DNA of 64,000 bases from Saccharospirillum mangrovi. GTDB lineage: Bacteria; Pseudomonadota; Gammaproteobacteria; Pseudomonadales; Natronospirillaceae. A model generated the notes under the pieces. The model was not told where the DNA came from and did not search any database. It saw only the letters and a program-made list of their open reading frames with translations. The stretch covers positions 2,292,001-2,356,000 of the forward strand of contig NZ_CP031415.1 of assembly GCF_003367315.1 (NCBI RefSeq), read 5' to 3'. A program made the translations under genes and the position numbers. Positions within the stretch are counted from its first letter, which is position 1. Each line of letters begins with the position of its first letter. Below are positions 1-8,970 of the stretch, piece by piece.

Positions 1-914
1 CAAGGGATAAAGGTGTTTTTGTTGTAGTTAGCCGGCACGGAAGTGGTCGCCGCCTTGTGGATAGAAACCATCTGAGCGTTGTTTTCCATGGTCAGCTTGG
101 TCACTTCATAAACAAAGCTTTCCGACAGATCACAGTTGGCGATGGCGAAGTTCCACATGGATACCGCACGCGCATTGCTGTCGAGCGATTGGTATGTGCT
201 GGCCGGGATGGTGAACTCAGACACCGGGAAGGCGTCGAGGATGGTGTTCATTTCCGCTTCGGTGAACTCGATGATGTTCACGTCAGTCTGAACTTCCAAC
301 TGGCTGACGGCCGGAATCGGAATGCCAGCGGCAAAGGCGATCACGTCCAACAGACCATCCTGCAACTGACCACCGAGGTCGTTCCAGCTGCCGTTACGGC
401 GGTCGAAGTCCACACCCAGGGTTTCCAGCATCGGCGGGAAGTAGGTGTCGGAGGTAGAACCGGCCGGGCCGAAGCCGATGCGGGCGCCGTCAGGAATGTC
501 GGCAATGGATTTGATGCCGGAACTGGTCAGTGCCGTCACCGAGAACGGTGTTTCGTACATTGGGAAGATGGCGCAAACGTTGTCCATCTTCATACCCGGA
601 GCCAGGGGGCTGTTGCCGTCCATGGATTCACGGGCCGGACCCATGGTGGTCAGACCGAATGCCAGGTCGCCAGTGTGCACCAGCGCCATGTTCTGCATCG
701 GGCCGCCAGTCACTTCACCGCCACCGGAAACACCCAGGTTTTCCGCAACAAAGTTGGCCCAACCAGCGCCATAGGCGAAGTAAGTGCCGCCCTGGCTTGC
801 GGTGCCAACGGTGAAGTTACTGGGCCAATCGGAACGATCTTCGGCTTGAGCAGTACCCAGAGCCATGACGGACGCGGACAGCGCCGCCAGCATAAGAGTG
901 CGGGATGCCTTCAT
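1..914 (-). CDS. TAXI-family TRAP transporter solute-binding protein (C-terminus off window)
   Basis: This is the periplasmic receptor of a tripartite ATP-independent (TRAP) importer of the TAXI type, binding an organic-acid or amino-acid-like solute for the DctM-type membrane partners, which would lie off the left edge. Reading the minus strand from 914 gives an Sec signal peptide (MKASRTLMLAALSASVMALG, then TAQA-ED) followed by the family opening FTVGTASQGGTYFAYGAGWA and a mid-protein GFGPAGSTSD segment typical of TAXI receptors. A GGAGA ribosome site sits at about 922-926. 304 codons are visible of a family length near 320-330, so only a short tail is missing. Substrate cannot be told from sequence. 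Confidence 0.85.
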   Translation of the reverse strand, partial: MKASRTLMLAALSASVMALGTAQAEDRSDWPSNFTVGTASQGGTYFAYGAGWANFVAENLGVSGGGEVTGGPMQNMALVHTGDLAFGLTTMGPARESMDGNSPLAPGMKMDNVCAIFPMYETPFSVTALTSSGIKSIADIPDGARIGFGPAGSTSDTYFPPMLETLGVDFDRRNGSWNDLGGQLQDGLLDVIAFAAGIPIPAVSQLEVQTDVNIIEFTEAEMNTILDAFPVSEFTIPASTYQSLDSNARAVSMWNFAIANCDLSESFVYEVTKLTMENNAQMVSIHKAATTSVPANYNKNTFIP

Positions 915-950
915 CTTGTTCTCCATTGTTGTTGTCTTTATTCGGGATAT

Positions 951-966
951 CACTGCGATATCAGTG
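951..966. promoter_or_regulatory. Inverted repeat upstream of the TAXI receptor gene
   Basis: The sequence CACTG-CGATAT-CAGTG is a 16-bp dyad 37 bases before the TAXI receptor start. It is palindromic like a dimeric repressor operator, but no regulator gene is next to it in the window, so its role is inference. Confidence 0.3.
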
Positions 967-1170
967 GGCATTTTTGCCTCGGCCTGCCCAAAGCAAGCCA
1001 CGGGCCAATGTCCCAAAAGCGCCCAATGGCGCTGCTGAAGACATCCCTGATCAGAAAAATGGGTGAATTTCCACCCACACCAGCAACTCACTTGAGTCAA
1101 GATCCGCCCATTGGTCTGCCTTCGCAATGCTGTATCATGGCGCCTCCAGACGACCGGACCTTTTGTCGCC

Positions 1171-2025
1171 ATGCCTGCCCTGCTGCTGCCCGCTCCTGCC
1201 AAACTGAACCTGATGTTGCACATCACCGGGCAACGGGCCGACGGCTACCACGAACTGCAAACCCTGTTTCAGTTGCTCGATCGCGGCGACGACCTGGAGT
1301 TTAGTCCAACTTTGGATGGCCGCATTGAACTGTCACCACCACTGCCTGACGTGGCCGATGACGACAACCTCATTATTAAAGCCGCCCGTCTGCTTAAACC
1401 TTATGCGAGCGCCAATGCCGGCGTAGCCATTCAACTGCACAAACGCCTGCCGATGGGCGGCGGTCTTGGTGGCGGCAGCTCAGACGCGGCCACTGCCCTG
1501 GTTGCACTGAATCATCTGTGGCAGTGCAGGCTCAGCGAAGACCAACTGGCGGAACTCGGTCTGTCGCTCGGTGCCGACGTGCCAGTATTCGTGCGCGGGC
1601 GCAGTGCCTGGGCCGAAGGCGTCGGTGAACGTCTGACACCGGTCGAGCTGCCCGAACACTGGTTTGTTGTGCTGCAACCCGGTGTTTCGGTGAACACAGC
1701 CCGTCTCTTTGCTGACACCGAATTGACACGAAATACCCCAGTCAGCACAATACGCTCCGCGCTGGCCGGGGCGGGTCACAATGACTTCGAAGCCGTGGCC
1801 AGGAAGCGCTACCCTGAGATTGAACTGGCTTTTACGCGACTGGCGGAATTCGGCCAGGTCCGGCTCAGCGGCAGCGGTGCCTCACTCTTTCTAACGACGC
1901 AAAGCGACATGGCAGCCCAAGACCTACTGCGCAGCATTCTTGAGCAATACCCGGGCTACAGCGGCTTTACTGCCCGAGGTGTCAACCAATCGCCTTTGCA
2001 GCGATCCCTGGCCAACACGGCCTGA
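1171..2025 (+). CDS. ispE: 4-diphosphocytidyl-2-C-methyl-D-erythritol kinase
   Basis: IspE phosphorylates the 2-hydroxyl of CDP-methylerythritol with ATP, in the cytosolic MEP route to isoprenoids. The 284-residue product matches the usual 280-290. It opens with the substrate-binding [14 protein letters not shown], and residues 94-108 ([15 protein letters not shown]) form the GHMP-kinase phosphate loop; the GADVPVF segment near 135 carries the expected catalytic Asp. An in-frame ATG at 1111 would add 20 residues without family similarity, so 1171 is preferred. The gene heads the conserved ispE-prs-rplY-pth-ychF block; lolB, usually upstream in relatives, is absent and replaced by the divergent TRAP gene. 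Confidence 0.96.
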   Translation: MPALLLPAPAKLNLMLHITGQRADGYHELQTLFQLLDRGDDLEFSPTLDGRIELSPPLPDVADDDNLIIKAARLLKPYASANAGVAIQLHKRLPMGGGLGGGSSDAATALVALNHLWQCRLSEDQLAELGLSLGADVPVFVRGRSAWAEGVGERLTPVELPEHWFVVLQPGVSVNTARLFADTELTRNTPVSTIRSALAGAGHNDFEAVARKRYPEIELAFTRLAEFGQVRLSGSGASLFLTTQSDMAAQDLLRSILEQYPGYSGFTARGVNQSPLQRSLANTA

Positions 2026-2098
2026 ACGCAACACCGATTTTGAACGTCGGGTGGTTGCGGGCTACCCGACTGAGCTAACCAAAACAGGGTGGTCTGAA
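2026..2098 (-). other. Possible decayed tRNA relic in the ispE-prs gap
   Basis: On the minus strand, 2080-2066 reads GGTTAGCTCAGTCGG, an exact match to a common tRNA D-arm core, followed by a shortened GGTAGC and, further on, a T-arm-like CCGA-N9-TCGG hairpin containing GTTCAAAA. No complete cloverleaf can be folded by eye: the acceptor stem and a proper anticodon arm are missing. Several gammaproteobacteria carry a tRNA gene between ispE and prs, which makes a relic plausible. The same 73 bases also supply the prs ribosome site. Confidence 0.22.
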
Positions 2099-3037
<939 letters not shown>

Positions 3038-3068
3038 CACTTAGCCAAGAACTGCGTTGATTGAATGC

Positions 3069-3095
3069 AAATAGCGGCTTTTTAGCCGCTATTTT
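3069..3095 (+). terminator. Rho-independent terminator after prs
   Basis: A perfect 11-bp stem (AAATAGCGGCT / AGCCGCTATTT) with a TTTT loop lies 31 bases after the prs stop and ends in a short T run. It separates prs from rplY, so rplY should have its own promoter between 3096 and 3190. Confidence 0.85.
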
Positions 3096-3203
3096 GTTGA
3101 ATTTCGTTTTATCCCTTTCGGGCCTGAAACCCGGATTTACTGAAACGGTGGCACGTCGAACTGGTCGCGGTTCGCGGTCGCCTTGAGTTGGAGAACAACC
3201 GCA

Positions 3204-3839
3204 ATGTCTGACATTTTTACGTTGAACGCTGAAGAGCGTGAGGTTGCAGGGAAGGGTGCGAGCCGCCGCCTGCGTCGTGAAGGCCTGATTCCGGCGATCA
3301 TCTACGGCGGTGCCAAAAACCGCAAACCGATGAGCCTGACACTGACAGAGCGCGAGCTGAGCCGCGCCCTGAAAGAAGAAGCCTTCTACTCTCACGTGTT
3401 GACCATCAACATTGGTGACAAATCTGAACAAGCCATCCTGATGGACATTCAGCGTTCACCTGCCAAAGGCACACCGCTGCACGCCGACTTCGAACGCGTG
3501 ACCAAAACCACTGTGGTTCACAAGCGCGTACCGCTGCACTTCATCAACGAAGAGAAGTGCAAAGCCGTTAAGCTGCAAGGTGGCAAAATCCAGCACGCTG
3601 TTACCGACGTTGAAGTGACCTGCAAGGTCGGCGACCTGCCGGAATTCATCGAAGTTGACATGGCTGATCTGGAACTGGGTGCCGTTGTTCACCTGTCCAA
3701 CCTGAAGCTGCCGAAAGGCGTGTCTCTGACCGAACTGAACAAAGGCGAAAGCCACGACGTTCCGGTCGTATCGATTGTTAAGCCGGCCGGTGCTGAAACC
3801 GCCGACGAAGCAGCCGAAGACGCCGCTGGCGAAGAGTAA
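3204..3839 (+). CDS. rplY: 50S ribosomal protein L25/general stress protein Ctc
   Basis: L25 binds the 5S rRNA loop E region of the large subunit. At 211 residues this is the long CTC form: an N-terminal 5S-binding domain (about 1-95, with GKGASRRLRREGLIPAIIYG) plus a C-terminal TL5-like beta domain (about 100-190) and an acidic alanine/glutamate tail. E. coli has only the short 94-residue form, so the length points to a Pseudomonas/Oceanospirillum-like lineage. The ATG at 3204 has GGAG at 3190-3193; an upstream ATG at 3183 lacks a ribosome site. It is flanked on both sides by terminators and so is likely expressed as a single gene. Confidence 0.96.
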   Translation: MSDIFTLNAEEREVAGKGASRRLRREGLIPAIIYGGAKNRKPMSLTLTERELSRALKEEAFYSHVLTINIGDKSEQAILMDIQRSPAKGTPLHADFERVTKTTVVHKRVPLHFINEEKCKAVKLQGGKIQHAVTDVEVTCKVGDLPEFIEVDMADLELGAVVHLSNLKLPKGVSLTELNKGESHDVPVVSIVKPAGAETADEAAEDAAGEE

Positions 3840-3870
3840 GACCGTTCGCGTCCGTGACGCCAACGTGACG

Positions 3871-3894
3871 AAAGGGCCTGCGGGCCCTTTTTTT
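3871..3894 (+). terminator. Rho-independent terminator after rplY
   Basis: An 8-bp stem (AAAGGGCC / GGCCCTTT) with TGCG loop is followed by a T run through 3894, 31 bases past the rplY stop and only 17 before pth. Some read-through into pth is possible because no clear separate pth promoter fits in the remaining space. Confidence 0.85.
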
Positions 3895-3911
3895 ATACAG
3901 GACAGACAAAG

Positions 3912-4499
3912 ATGGCAGCGCTGAAACTCATCGTTGGCCTGGGCAACCCGGGCGCACAATACGACCGCACCCGCCACAACGCCGGCTTCGACTACGTGGA
4001 CGAACTGGCGCGCAGTCTGGGCGCATCCTGGCAACTGGACAGCAAATACCTGGCAGAGATGACCAAGGTCAACATCGCCGGCACCACCGTCTGGCTGATG
4101 AAACCCATGACCTTTATGAACCGCTCCGGCCAGAGCGTGGCGAGCTTTGCCAACTTCTATAAGTTCGACCCCAAACAGATTCTGGTCGCGCACGACGAAC
4201 TCGACCTGCCCGCCGGTGTCGCCCGCTTCAAACTCGGCGGCGGCCATGGCGGCCACAACGGCTTGCGCGATATCATCGCGCGCCTGGGCAACATCAAGGA
4301 TTTCTACCGGCTGCGTTTGGGCATCGGCCATCCGGGCAGCGCCACCGAAGTCGTCAACTACGTGCTGGGCAAACCCCACCCCGACGACCAGATTCGACTG
4401 GCCCGCGCCATCGACGCGGCCATTGCCGAGACGCCAAAAGTCGTCGCCGGCGACTGGCAAAAAGCCATGAACCTTTTGCATCAATTTCAGGCCGACTGA
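3912..4499 (+). CDS. pth: Peptidyl-tRNA hydrolase
   Basis: Pth recycles tRNA by cleaving the ester bond of peptidyl-tRNAs released from stalled ribosomes. The 195-residue product starts with KLIVGLGNPGAQYDRTRHNAGF, in which N12 and H22 correspond to the conserved Asn10 and catalytic His20 of E. coli Pth; the KPMTFMNRSGQSV and AHDELDLPAG motifs supply the second Asn and the Asp. An AGGA ribosome site lies at about 3898-3901. It is followed after 27 bases by ychF, the usual partner, probably in one transcript. Confidence 0.97.
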   Translation: MAALKLIVGLGNPGAQYDRTRHNAGFDYVDELARSLGASWQLDSKYLAEMTKVNIAGTTVWLMKPMTFMNRSGQSVASFANFYKFDPKQILVAHDELDLPAGVARFKLGGGHGGHNGLRDIIARLGNIKDFYRLRLGIGHPGSATEVVNYVLGKPHPDDQIRLARAIDAAIAETPKVVAGDWQKAMNLLHQFQAD

Positions 4500-4526
4500 C
4501 CGGCCAACTATTTCGGGAGACACAGC

Positions 4527-5618
4527 ATGGGCATCAAATGTGGCATCGTCGGCCTGCCAAACGTGGGCAAATCGACACTGTTCAACGCCCTCACCCAGGC
4601 CGGCATCGACGCCGAAAACTTTCCGTTCTGCACCATCGAACCGAACACGGGCGTCGTGCCGGTGCCGGACCCGCGTCAGGACAAAGTCGCCGCCATTATG
4701 AAGCCGGAAAAAATCATTCCGACCACAATGGAATTCGTCGACATCGCCGGCCTGGTGGCCGGTGCGTCCAAAGGCGAAGGCCTGGGCAACCAGTTCCTCG
4801 CCAACATTCGCGAAACCGACGCCATTGCCCACGTGGTGCGTTGCTTTGAAGACGACAACGTTATTCACGTCGCCAACAAGATCGACCCGATCAACGACAT
4901 CGAAGTGATCAACACCGAACTGGCGCTGGCCGACTTGGACGCAGTGGAAAAGCAACTGCTCAAGTTGCAGAAAAAAGCCAAAGGCCAGGACAAAGAAGCG
5001 ATTCGCCAGGTCGCCTTGCTGGAAAAAATTAAACCGACACTCGACGACGCCAAACCGATTCGCAGTGTCGATTTAACCGCCGAAGAAAAAGCCGACCTGA
5101 AACCCTTTTTCTTCCTCACCATCAAGCCGACGCTGTACATCGCCAACGTCGATGAAAACGGTTTTGACAACAACCCGCATCTGGATCGCGTACGCGCCAT
5201 CGCCGCCGAAGAAAACGCCGAAGTGGTGGTGATCTGCAACAAGCTGGAAGCGGAAATTGCCGAACTGGACGACGACGAGAAAACCGAATTCCTGGCCGAT
5301 CTGGGCATGGAAGAACCGGGTTTGAACCGAGTCATCCGCGCCGCCTACAAACTGCTCGGCCTGCAAACCTACTTCACCGCCGGCCCGAAAGAAGTGCGCG
5401 CCTGGACAGTGAAAGTCGGCGCCACCGCACCGCAAGCGGCGGGCGTGATTCACACCGATTTTGAAAAAGGTTTTATCCGCGCCGAAACCATCGCCTACGA
5501 CGACTTCGTGCAATACAACGGCGAAGCCGGCGCCAAGGAAGCTGGCAAATGGCGTTTGGAAGGCAAGGAATACATCGTCAAAGACGGCGATGTCATGCAC
5601 TTCCGCTTCAACGTCTGA
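4527..5618 (+). CDS. ychF: Redox-regulated ATPase YchF (Obg family, OLA1-like)
   Basis: YchF is a ribosome-associated P-loop protein that hydrolyses ATP rather than GTP and acts in stress responses and translation quality control. The 363 residues match the family exactly. The G1 motif GLPNVGKST is at about 8-16; the [20 protein letters not shown] region is the G3/switch; the altered G4 (CNKLEAE in place of NKxD) is the feature linked to ATP preference; a TGS domain fills the last 80 residues and ends [19 protein letters not shown] ribosome site is at 4514-4519. The gene closes the block with a strong terminator. Confidence 0.97.
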   Translation: MGIKCGIVGLPNVGKSTLFNALTQAGIDAENFPFCTIEPNTGVVPVPDPRQDKVAAIMKPEKIIPTTMEFVDIAGLVAGASKGEGLGNQFLANIRETDAIAHVVRCFEDDNVIHVANKIDPINDIEVINTELALADLDAVEKQLLKLQKKAKGQDKEAIRQVALLEKIKPTLDDAKPIRSVDLTAEEKADLKPFFFLTIKPTLYIANVDENGFDNNPHLDRVRAIAAEENAEVVVICNKLEAEIAELDDDEKTEFLADLGMEEPGLNRVIRAAYKLLGLQTYFTAGPKEVRAWTVKVGATAPQAAGVIHTDFEKGFIRAETIAYDDFVQYNGEAGAKEAGKWRLEGKEYIVKDGDVMHFRFNV

Positions 5619-5634
5619 TTCGGTTTTAAACGTT

Positions 5635-5665
5635 AAAAAGCGGCCAATAGGCCGCTTTTTTTTTT
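5635..5665 (+). terminator. Rho-independent terminator after ychF
   Basis: An 11-bp stem (AAAAAGCGGCC / GGCCGCTTTTT) with AATA loop and a ten-base T tract lies 17 bases after the ychF stop. It ends the pth-ychF transcript. Confidence 0.9.
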
Positions 5666-5839
5666 GGTTCATCACGAATTGGCGGGAAAGCAGATTTAGG
5701 ACATTCACGTAAACCCCCGATGTAGTTTTGGCCTGTCTGGCGAATTAATATGAGCAAACTGACCAATCTCCTGGGCATTTCACGTCAGCGGTTGACGGGA
5801 CAAGGCCGCCCTGTCGACCTTTGCCGTCGCTGTCGCCAG

Positions 5840-5856
5840 TTGGCACAACCTTGGCT
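5840..5856 (+). promoter_or_regulatory. Candidate sigma-54 promoter for the GIN-domain lipoprotein
   Basis: The sequence TTGGCACAACCTTGGCT matches the -24/-12 pattern (TGGCAC, then TTGCW with one mismatch). The GG and GC dinucleotides are separated by exactly ten bases, as RpoN requires. Transcription would start near 5867, 38 bases before the GTG start at 5905. No enhancer-binding regulator is nearby, so it stays a candidate. Confidence 0.4.
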
Positions 5857-5904
5857 ATAGCGAACCATTCGTAAATCCTCGTCGCTCAAAAAAAGGAAAC
5901 GCTT

Positions 5905-6645
5905 GTGACGCACTCAACCTCTCGAACATTGTCCGTAACCGCCGTATTGATGCTGGCGGCTGCCTGGCTGCTTTCCGGCTGCATTGGCCCGATGACGATT
6001 CACGCCCGCGGCCCGGATGTTGAGCAGCGTTATGCTCTGGGCGAGCTGGAACGCGCCAGTTTTTCCGGGCGCGGTGACGTTCGGTTGGTGCCGTCAAACG
6101 AATCGGTGCTGGTGGTGTCGGCGCCGCAAAACATTCTCGACGTGCTCGACATCGAGGTTCGCCAGGGCCGCCTGAATGCCGGGCCGCGCCACGGCGTGCG
6201 GCTGTCGCACACCACGCCTGCGCCGGTGTACACCCTTTACGTCAACGAACTGGAACGGCTCGATTTCAGCGGTTCGATGGTCGTGCATGCCGACCAGTTG
6301 AATACCCATAGCCTGCGGCTGTCCGGCTCCGGCGCTGTGAAAGGCGATCTGCGCGTTAACGTCTCCGAGCTCAGCATTCATGGCTCGGGCAGTGTCGACC
6401 TGACGCTGACCGGGCAAACCGACACCCTGGACGTTCACGGCTCCGGCGCGGTCCGATTGGACGCCACTGATTTGCTGGCGCGGAGCGTCGAGCTGTATTC
6501 CTCCGGCAGTGCGCATGTATCGGTGTGGGCAGAAGAATCTCTGAAGGTACACAGCAGCGGCTCAACCCGGGTGCGCTATCGCGGCCAGCCGTTGGTCAGC
6601 CAGAGCATCAGCGGTTCGTCGTCAGTAGAAGCCTTGGACGACTGA
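5905..6645 (+). CDS. GIN domain (DUF2807) lipoprotein
   Basis: This is a predicted envelope lipoprotein of 246 residues. The GTG start at 5905 has an AGGAAA ribosome site and yields a hydrophobic signal ending in the lipobox LLSGC (Cys26). The rest is a right-handed beta-helix-like DUF2807 domain: GELERASFSGRGDV opens it, and serine/glycine-rich repeats such as LSGSGAVKGDL, IHGSGSVDLTL, VHGSGAVRLDA and YSSGSAHVSV recur at about 20-residue spacing. Family members are of unknown function, sometimes labelled putative adhesins. A serine-rich solvent-exposed ladder is what the sequence shows; any binding role is inference. It stands alone between a terminator and the GMC gene. Confidence 0.85.
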   Translation: MTHSTSRTLSVTAVLMLAAAWLLSGCIGPMTIHARGPDVEQRYALGELERASFSGRGDVRLVPSNESVLVVSAPQNILDVLDIEVRQGRLNAGPRHGVRLSHTTPAPVYTLYVNELERLDFSGSMVVHADQLNTHSLRLSGSGAVKGDLRVNVSELSIHGSGSVDLTLTGQTDTLDVHGSGAVRLDATDLLARSVELYSSGSAHVSVWAEESLKVHSSGSTRVRYRGQPLVSQSISGSSSVEALDD

Positions 6646-6808
6646 TTCATCGGTTGATTGGATTGGGCCAGCGGCAACGGGTTTATCCGTTCGTCTGGCC
6701 CGTCATTGTTGGCCGATTCGACCAAATCGCCGCTCGCTAAACCGCTACGCTTGTCTGCGCCGTGCCCGCCCCCTAAGTTGTCGGCAGTCGATTCCGGACG
6801 ATCCAACA

Positions 6809-8401
6809 ATGACAACAACGTTCGATTGCATCATCGTCGGTGGCGGTTCCGCCGGCAGTGTGCTGGCCGCCCGCCTCAGTGAAGACCCGGCACGGTCGGT
6901 GTTACTGATCGAAGCCGGCGGCAACGGCCGCAGCCCGCTGATCAACATCCCGCTCGGTCTGGCGCTAACCGTGCCGACCCGCCTGCACAACTGGGGTTTC
7001 CACAGCGAACCGCAGCCCGCCCTGAACGGGCGTCGTGGCTATCAACCGCGCGGTCGGGCGCTCGGTGGCAGCAGCGCCATTAACGCCATGATTTACACCC
7101 GCGGCCATCCCGACGATTACAACGACTGGGCCGACCAAGGCCTGACCGATTTCGCCTGGCCTGAGCTTCTGCCCTGGTTCCAACACAGCGAAGGCAACGG
7201 CCAGTTGGGCGCGCCGTTTCACGGCCAGAACGGGCCGCTGTCGGTCAACGATCTGCGCTATCAGAACCCCGTCGTCTCGGCGTTTTTGGCCGCCGGGCAA
7301 CAGGCCGGCTGGCCGCTCAACGCCGATTTCAATGGCGCCGATTCGTTCGGCGTTGGCCGCTATCAAGTTACGCAACGTCATGGCCGGCGTTGCAGTGTCG
7401 CCAAGGCTTATCTCGAACCCGTTCGGTCGCGACCCAACCTGACCGTGCTCACCCACAGCCGGGCTTTGGCTCTGGAATTCGGTGACAGCCGCGTCACCGG
7501 CGTTCGGGTGCAGCGCGGTCGCGGTGCGGTGCAAACCTTCAGTGCGCGGCATGAAGTCATCCTCAGCGCGGGGGCGTTCCAGTCGCCGCAATTGTTGATG
7601 TTGTCGGGCATCGGCCCGCGCGAGGAGTTGCAACGCCACAGCATTGAAGTGCGATTGGAACGCAGCCAGGTCGGTCGCAACCTGCAAGACCATCTGGATT
7701 ATCTGGGTTGCTGGCGCAGCCGTTCGCCGCATTTAATCGGTTACGGCCTGACGGGCGTAGCGCGCCTGGTCGCCGGTTTGCCGAACCTGTTGCGCGGTCG
7801 TGGCATCTGGACGACCAACGGCGCCGAGGCCGGTGGTTTTATCAAAACCCGACCGGATCTGGATCGACCCGACATCCAACTGCACTTTCTGGTCAGCCTG
7901 GGCGACAACCACAACCGGCGTTTGCACTACGGCCAGGGCTTCAGTCTGCACGCCTGTCAGTTGCGGCCGTTTTCGCGTGGGCAAGTTGGTCTGCACAGCA
8001 AGAATCCCCTCGCCTCTCCGCGTATTGATCCAGGCTATTTAACCGACGAGCGCGATCTTGAAGTGTTGCTGGCCGGCGTCAAACTCAGCCGCGACATTGT
8101 TCAGCAACCAGCGCTGGACCGCTTTCGCGGCAAGCCGCTGTACCTGCCCGACACCGCCAGCGACGACGCATTAATTGAACAAATCCGCCAGCGAGCCGAG
8201 ACCATTTACCACCCGGTCGGCACCTGCCGCATGGGCGTAGATGCTGACGCCGTGGTCGATCAACGCTTTCGAGTGAAGGGGATTGAGGGGTTGCGAGTGG
8301 TCGATGCCAGCGTGATGCCCACCTTGATCGGTGGCAACACCAACGCGCCGACCGTAATGCTGGCCGAACGCGCAGCCGACTGGATTCGGCGCGGCGAATA
8401 G
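6809..8401 (+). CDS. GMC-family FAD oxidoreductase, copy 1
   Basis: A 530-residue soluble flavoenzyme of the glucose-methanol-choline family that would oxidise a primary alcohol, choline or polyol. FAD-binding GGGSAG is at residues 11-16, the GMC signature 1 is around GRALGGSSAINAMIYTRG, and signature 2 around GAFQSPQLLMLSGIGP. The active-site His is H468 in YHPVGTCRMG and the partner Asn is in NTNAPT near 512. There is no signal peptide. It is closely similar to the gene at 8971-10563, and both have 530 residues, so the pair looks like a tandem duplication. It resembles choline/alcohol dehydrogenases, but the betaine genes are not adjacent, so substrate is unassigned. Confidence 0.92.
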   Translation: MTTTFDCIIVGGGSAGSVLAARLSEDPARSVLLIEAGGNGRSPLINIPLGLALTVPTRLHNWGFHSEPQPALNGRRGYQPRGRALGGSSAINAMIYTRGHPDDYNDWADQGLTDFAWPELLPWFQHSEGNGQLGAPFHGQNGPLSVNDLRYQNPVVSAFLAAGQQAGWPLNADFNGADSFGVGRYQVTQRHGRRCSVAKAYLEPVRSRPNLTVLTHSRALALEFGDSRVTGVRVQRGRGAVQTFSARHEVILSAGAFQSPQLLMLSGIGPREELQRHSIEVRLERSQVGRNLQDHLDYLGCWRSRSPHLIGYGLTGVARLVAGLPNLLRGRGIWTTNGAEAGGFIKTRPDLDRPDIQLHFLVSLGDNHNRRLHYGQGFSLHACQLRPFSRGQVGLHSKNPLASPRIDPGYLTDERDLEVLLAGVKLSRDIVQQPALDRFRGKPLYLPDTASDDALIEQIRQRAETIYHPVGTCRMGVDADAVVDQRFRVKGIEGLRVVDASVMPTLIGGNTNAPTVMLAERAADWIRRGE

Positions 8402-8425
8402 CGTTTTAGTTTTTTATTCCTTCCG

Positions 8426-8749
8426 CTATTCCTTCCAAACCCAACGCACCGGCTCGCCGAAATCGTCGTAAATCCATTCTTTGCGGGGACGACGATGGCG
8501 GCGTGTGGTTTGCGGTGGTTTCTTCTGCTTGCGCGAATCAATAGCGGCGACAACTTCCGGCACCGGCGTGCGCTCGGTTTTCGGTTCGCCGTTGCTGCTG
8601 GATTGAAACGGATTACGCCAGGGTGTGCTGGCGTCGAGACCGGAGCGGCCGCGATCGACCGTTTCAATTTCACCGCCGTCACGCAAAAAGGCATCCACCT
8701 GACTTTCCAGGTCGCGCCGGATGTCTTTTTTGGTGGGCGGTTTTTTCAC
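8426..8749 (-). CDS. Small basic conserved hypothetical protein
   Basis: A 107-residue hydrophilic protein of unknown function. Near the N-terminus it has a charged helix (KKDIRRDLESQVDAFLRDGG) followed by EIETVDRGRSGLD, a pattern I recognise only as a conserved gammaproteobacterial hypothetical. The middle is low complexity, and the end is basic then aromatic (RRHRRPRKEWIYDDFGEPV). The GTG at 8749 is preferred; another GTG at 8779 would add ten residues, but a -10-like TATACT on the minus strand at 8781-8786 would leave no room for a leader there. It is transcribed against both flanking GMC genes, so it may be an insertion into, or a survivor within, that duplication. Confidence 0.65.
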   Translation of the reverse strand: MKKPPTKKDIRRDLESQVDAFLRDGGEIETVDRGRSGLDASTPWRNPFQSSSNGEPKTERTPVPEVVAAIDSRKQKKPPQTTRRHRRPRKEWIYDDFGEPVRWVWKE

Positions 8750-8970
8750 AGCAAACTCTGCGCTGGCAACGTTAACCACTCAGTATAACAAAGCCCCGCT
8801 GAAGACCCAGGCCCGGTTCTGAATCCGCCGCGCCCTTCGCTCTTCTGAACACAGCAGTTATGAATCAAACAGGGCTCAACGCCAGGCCCTTCGACTGTCA
8901 TCATCGGCCTGTAGATTGGATGCCTCCCCCGATTCGGCAATCCCATCAACCAGAGTCACAAGGAAGAGTC

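Noticed and set aside
1018-1033. AGCGCC-CAAT-GGCGCT hairpin as a terminator
   Set aside because: No T run follows on either strand, and it lies upstream of both divergent genes rather than downstream of one.
1111-1138. TTGGTC/TATCAT as an ispE promoter
   Set aside because: Only three of six -35 positions match and the -10 is weak; insufficient support for an entry.
57-1304. A 415-codon open frame on the plus strand
   Set aside because: It runs antiparallel to the TAXI receptor gene, whose minus-strand translation has a signal peptide and clear family blocks; the plus product is low-complexity and also overlaps ispE.
3456-4955. A 499-codon open frame on the minus strand
   Set aside because: It lies opposite rplY, pth and ychF, all certain genes, and crosses two terminators; it is a by-product of codon bias in GC-rich genes.
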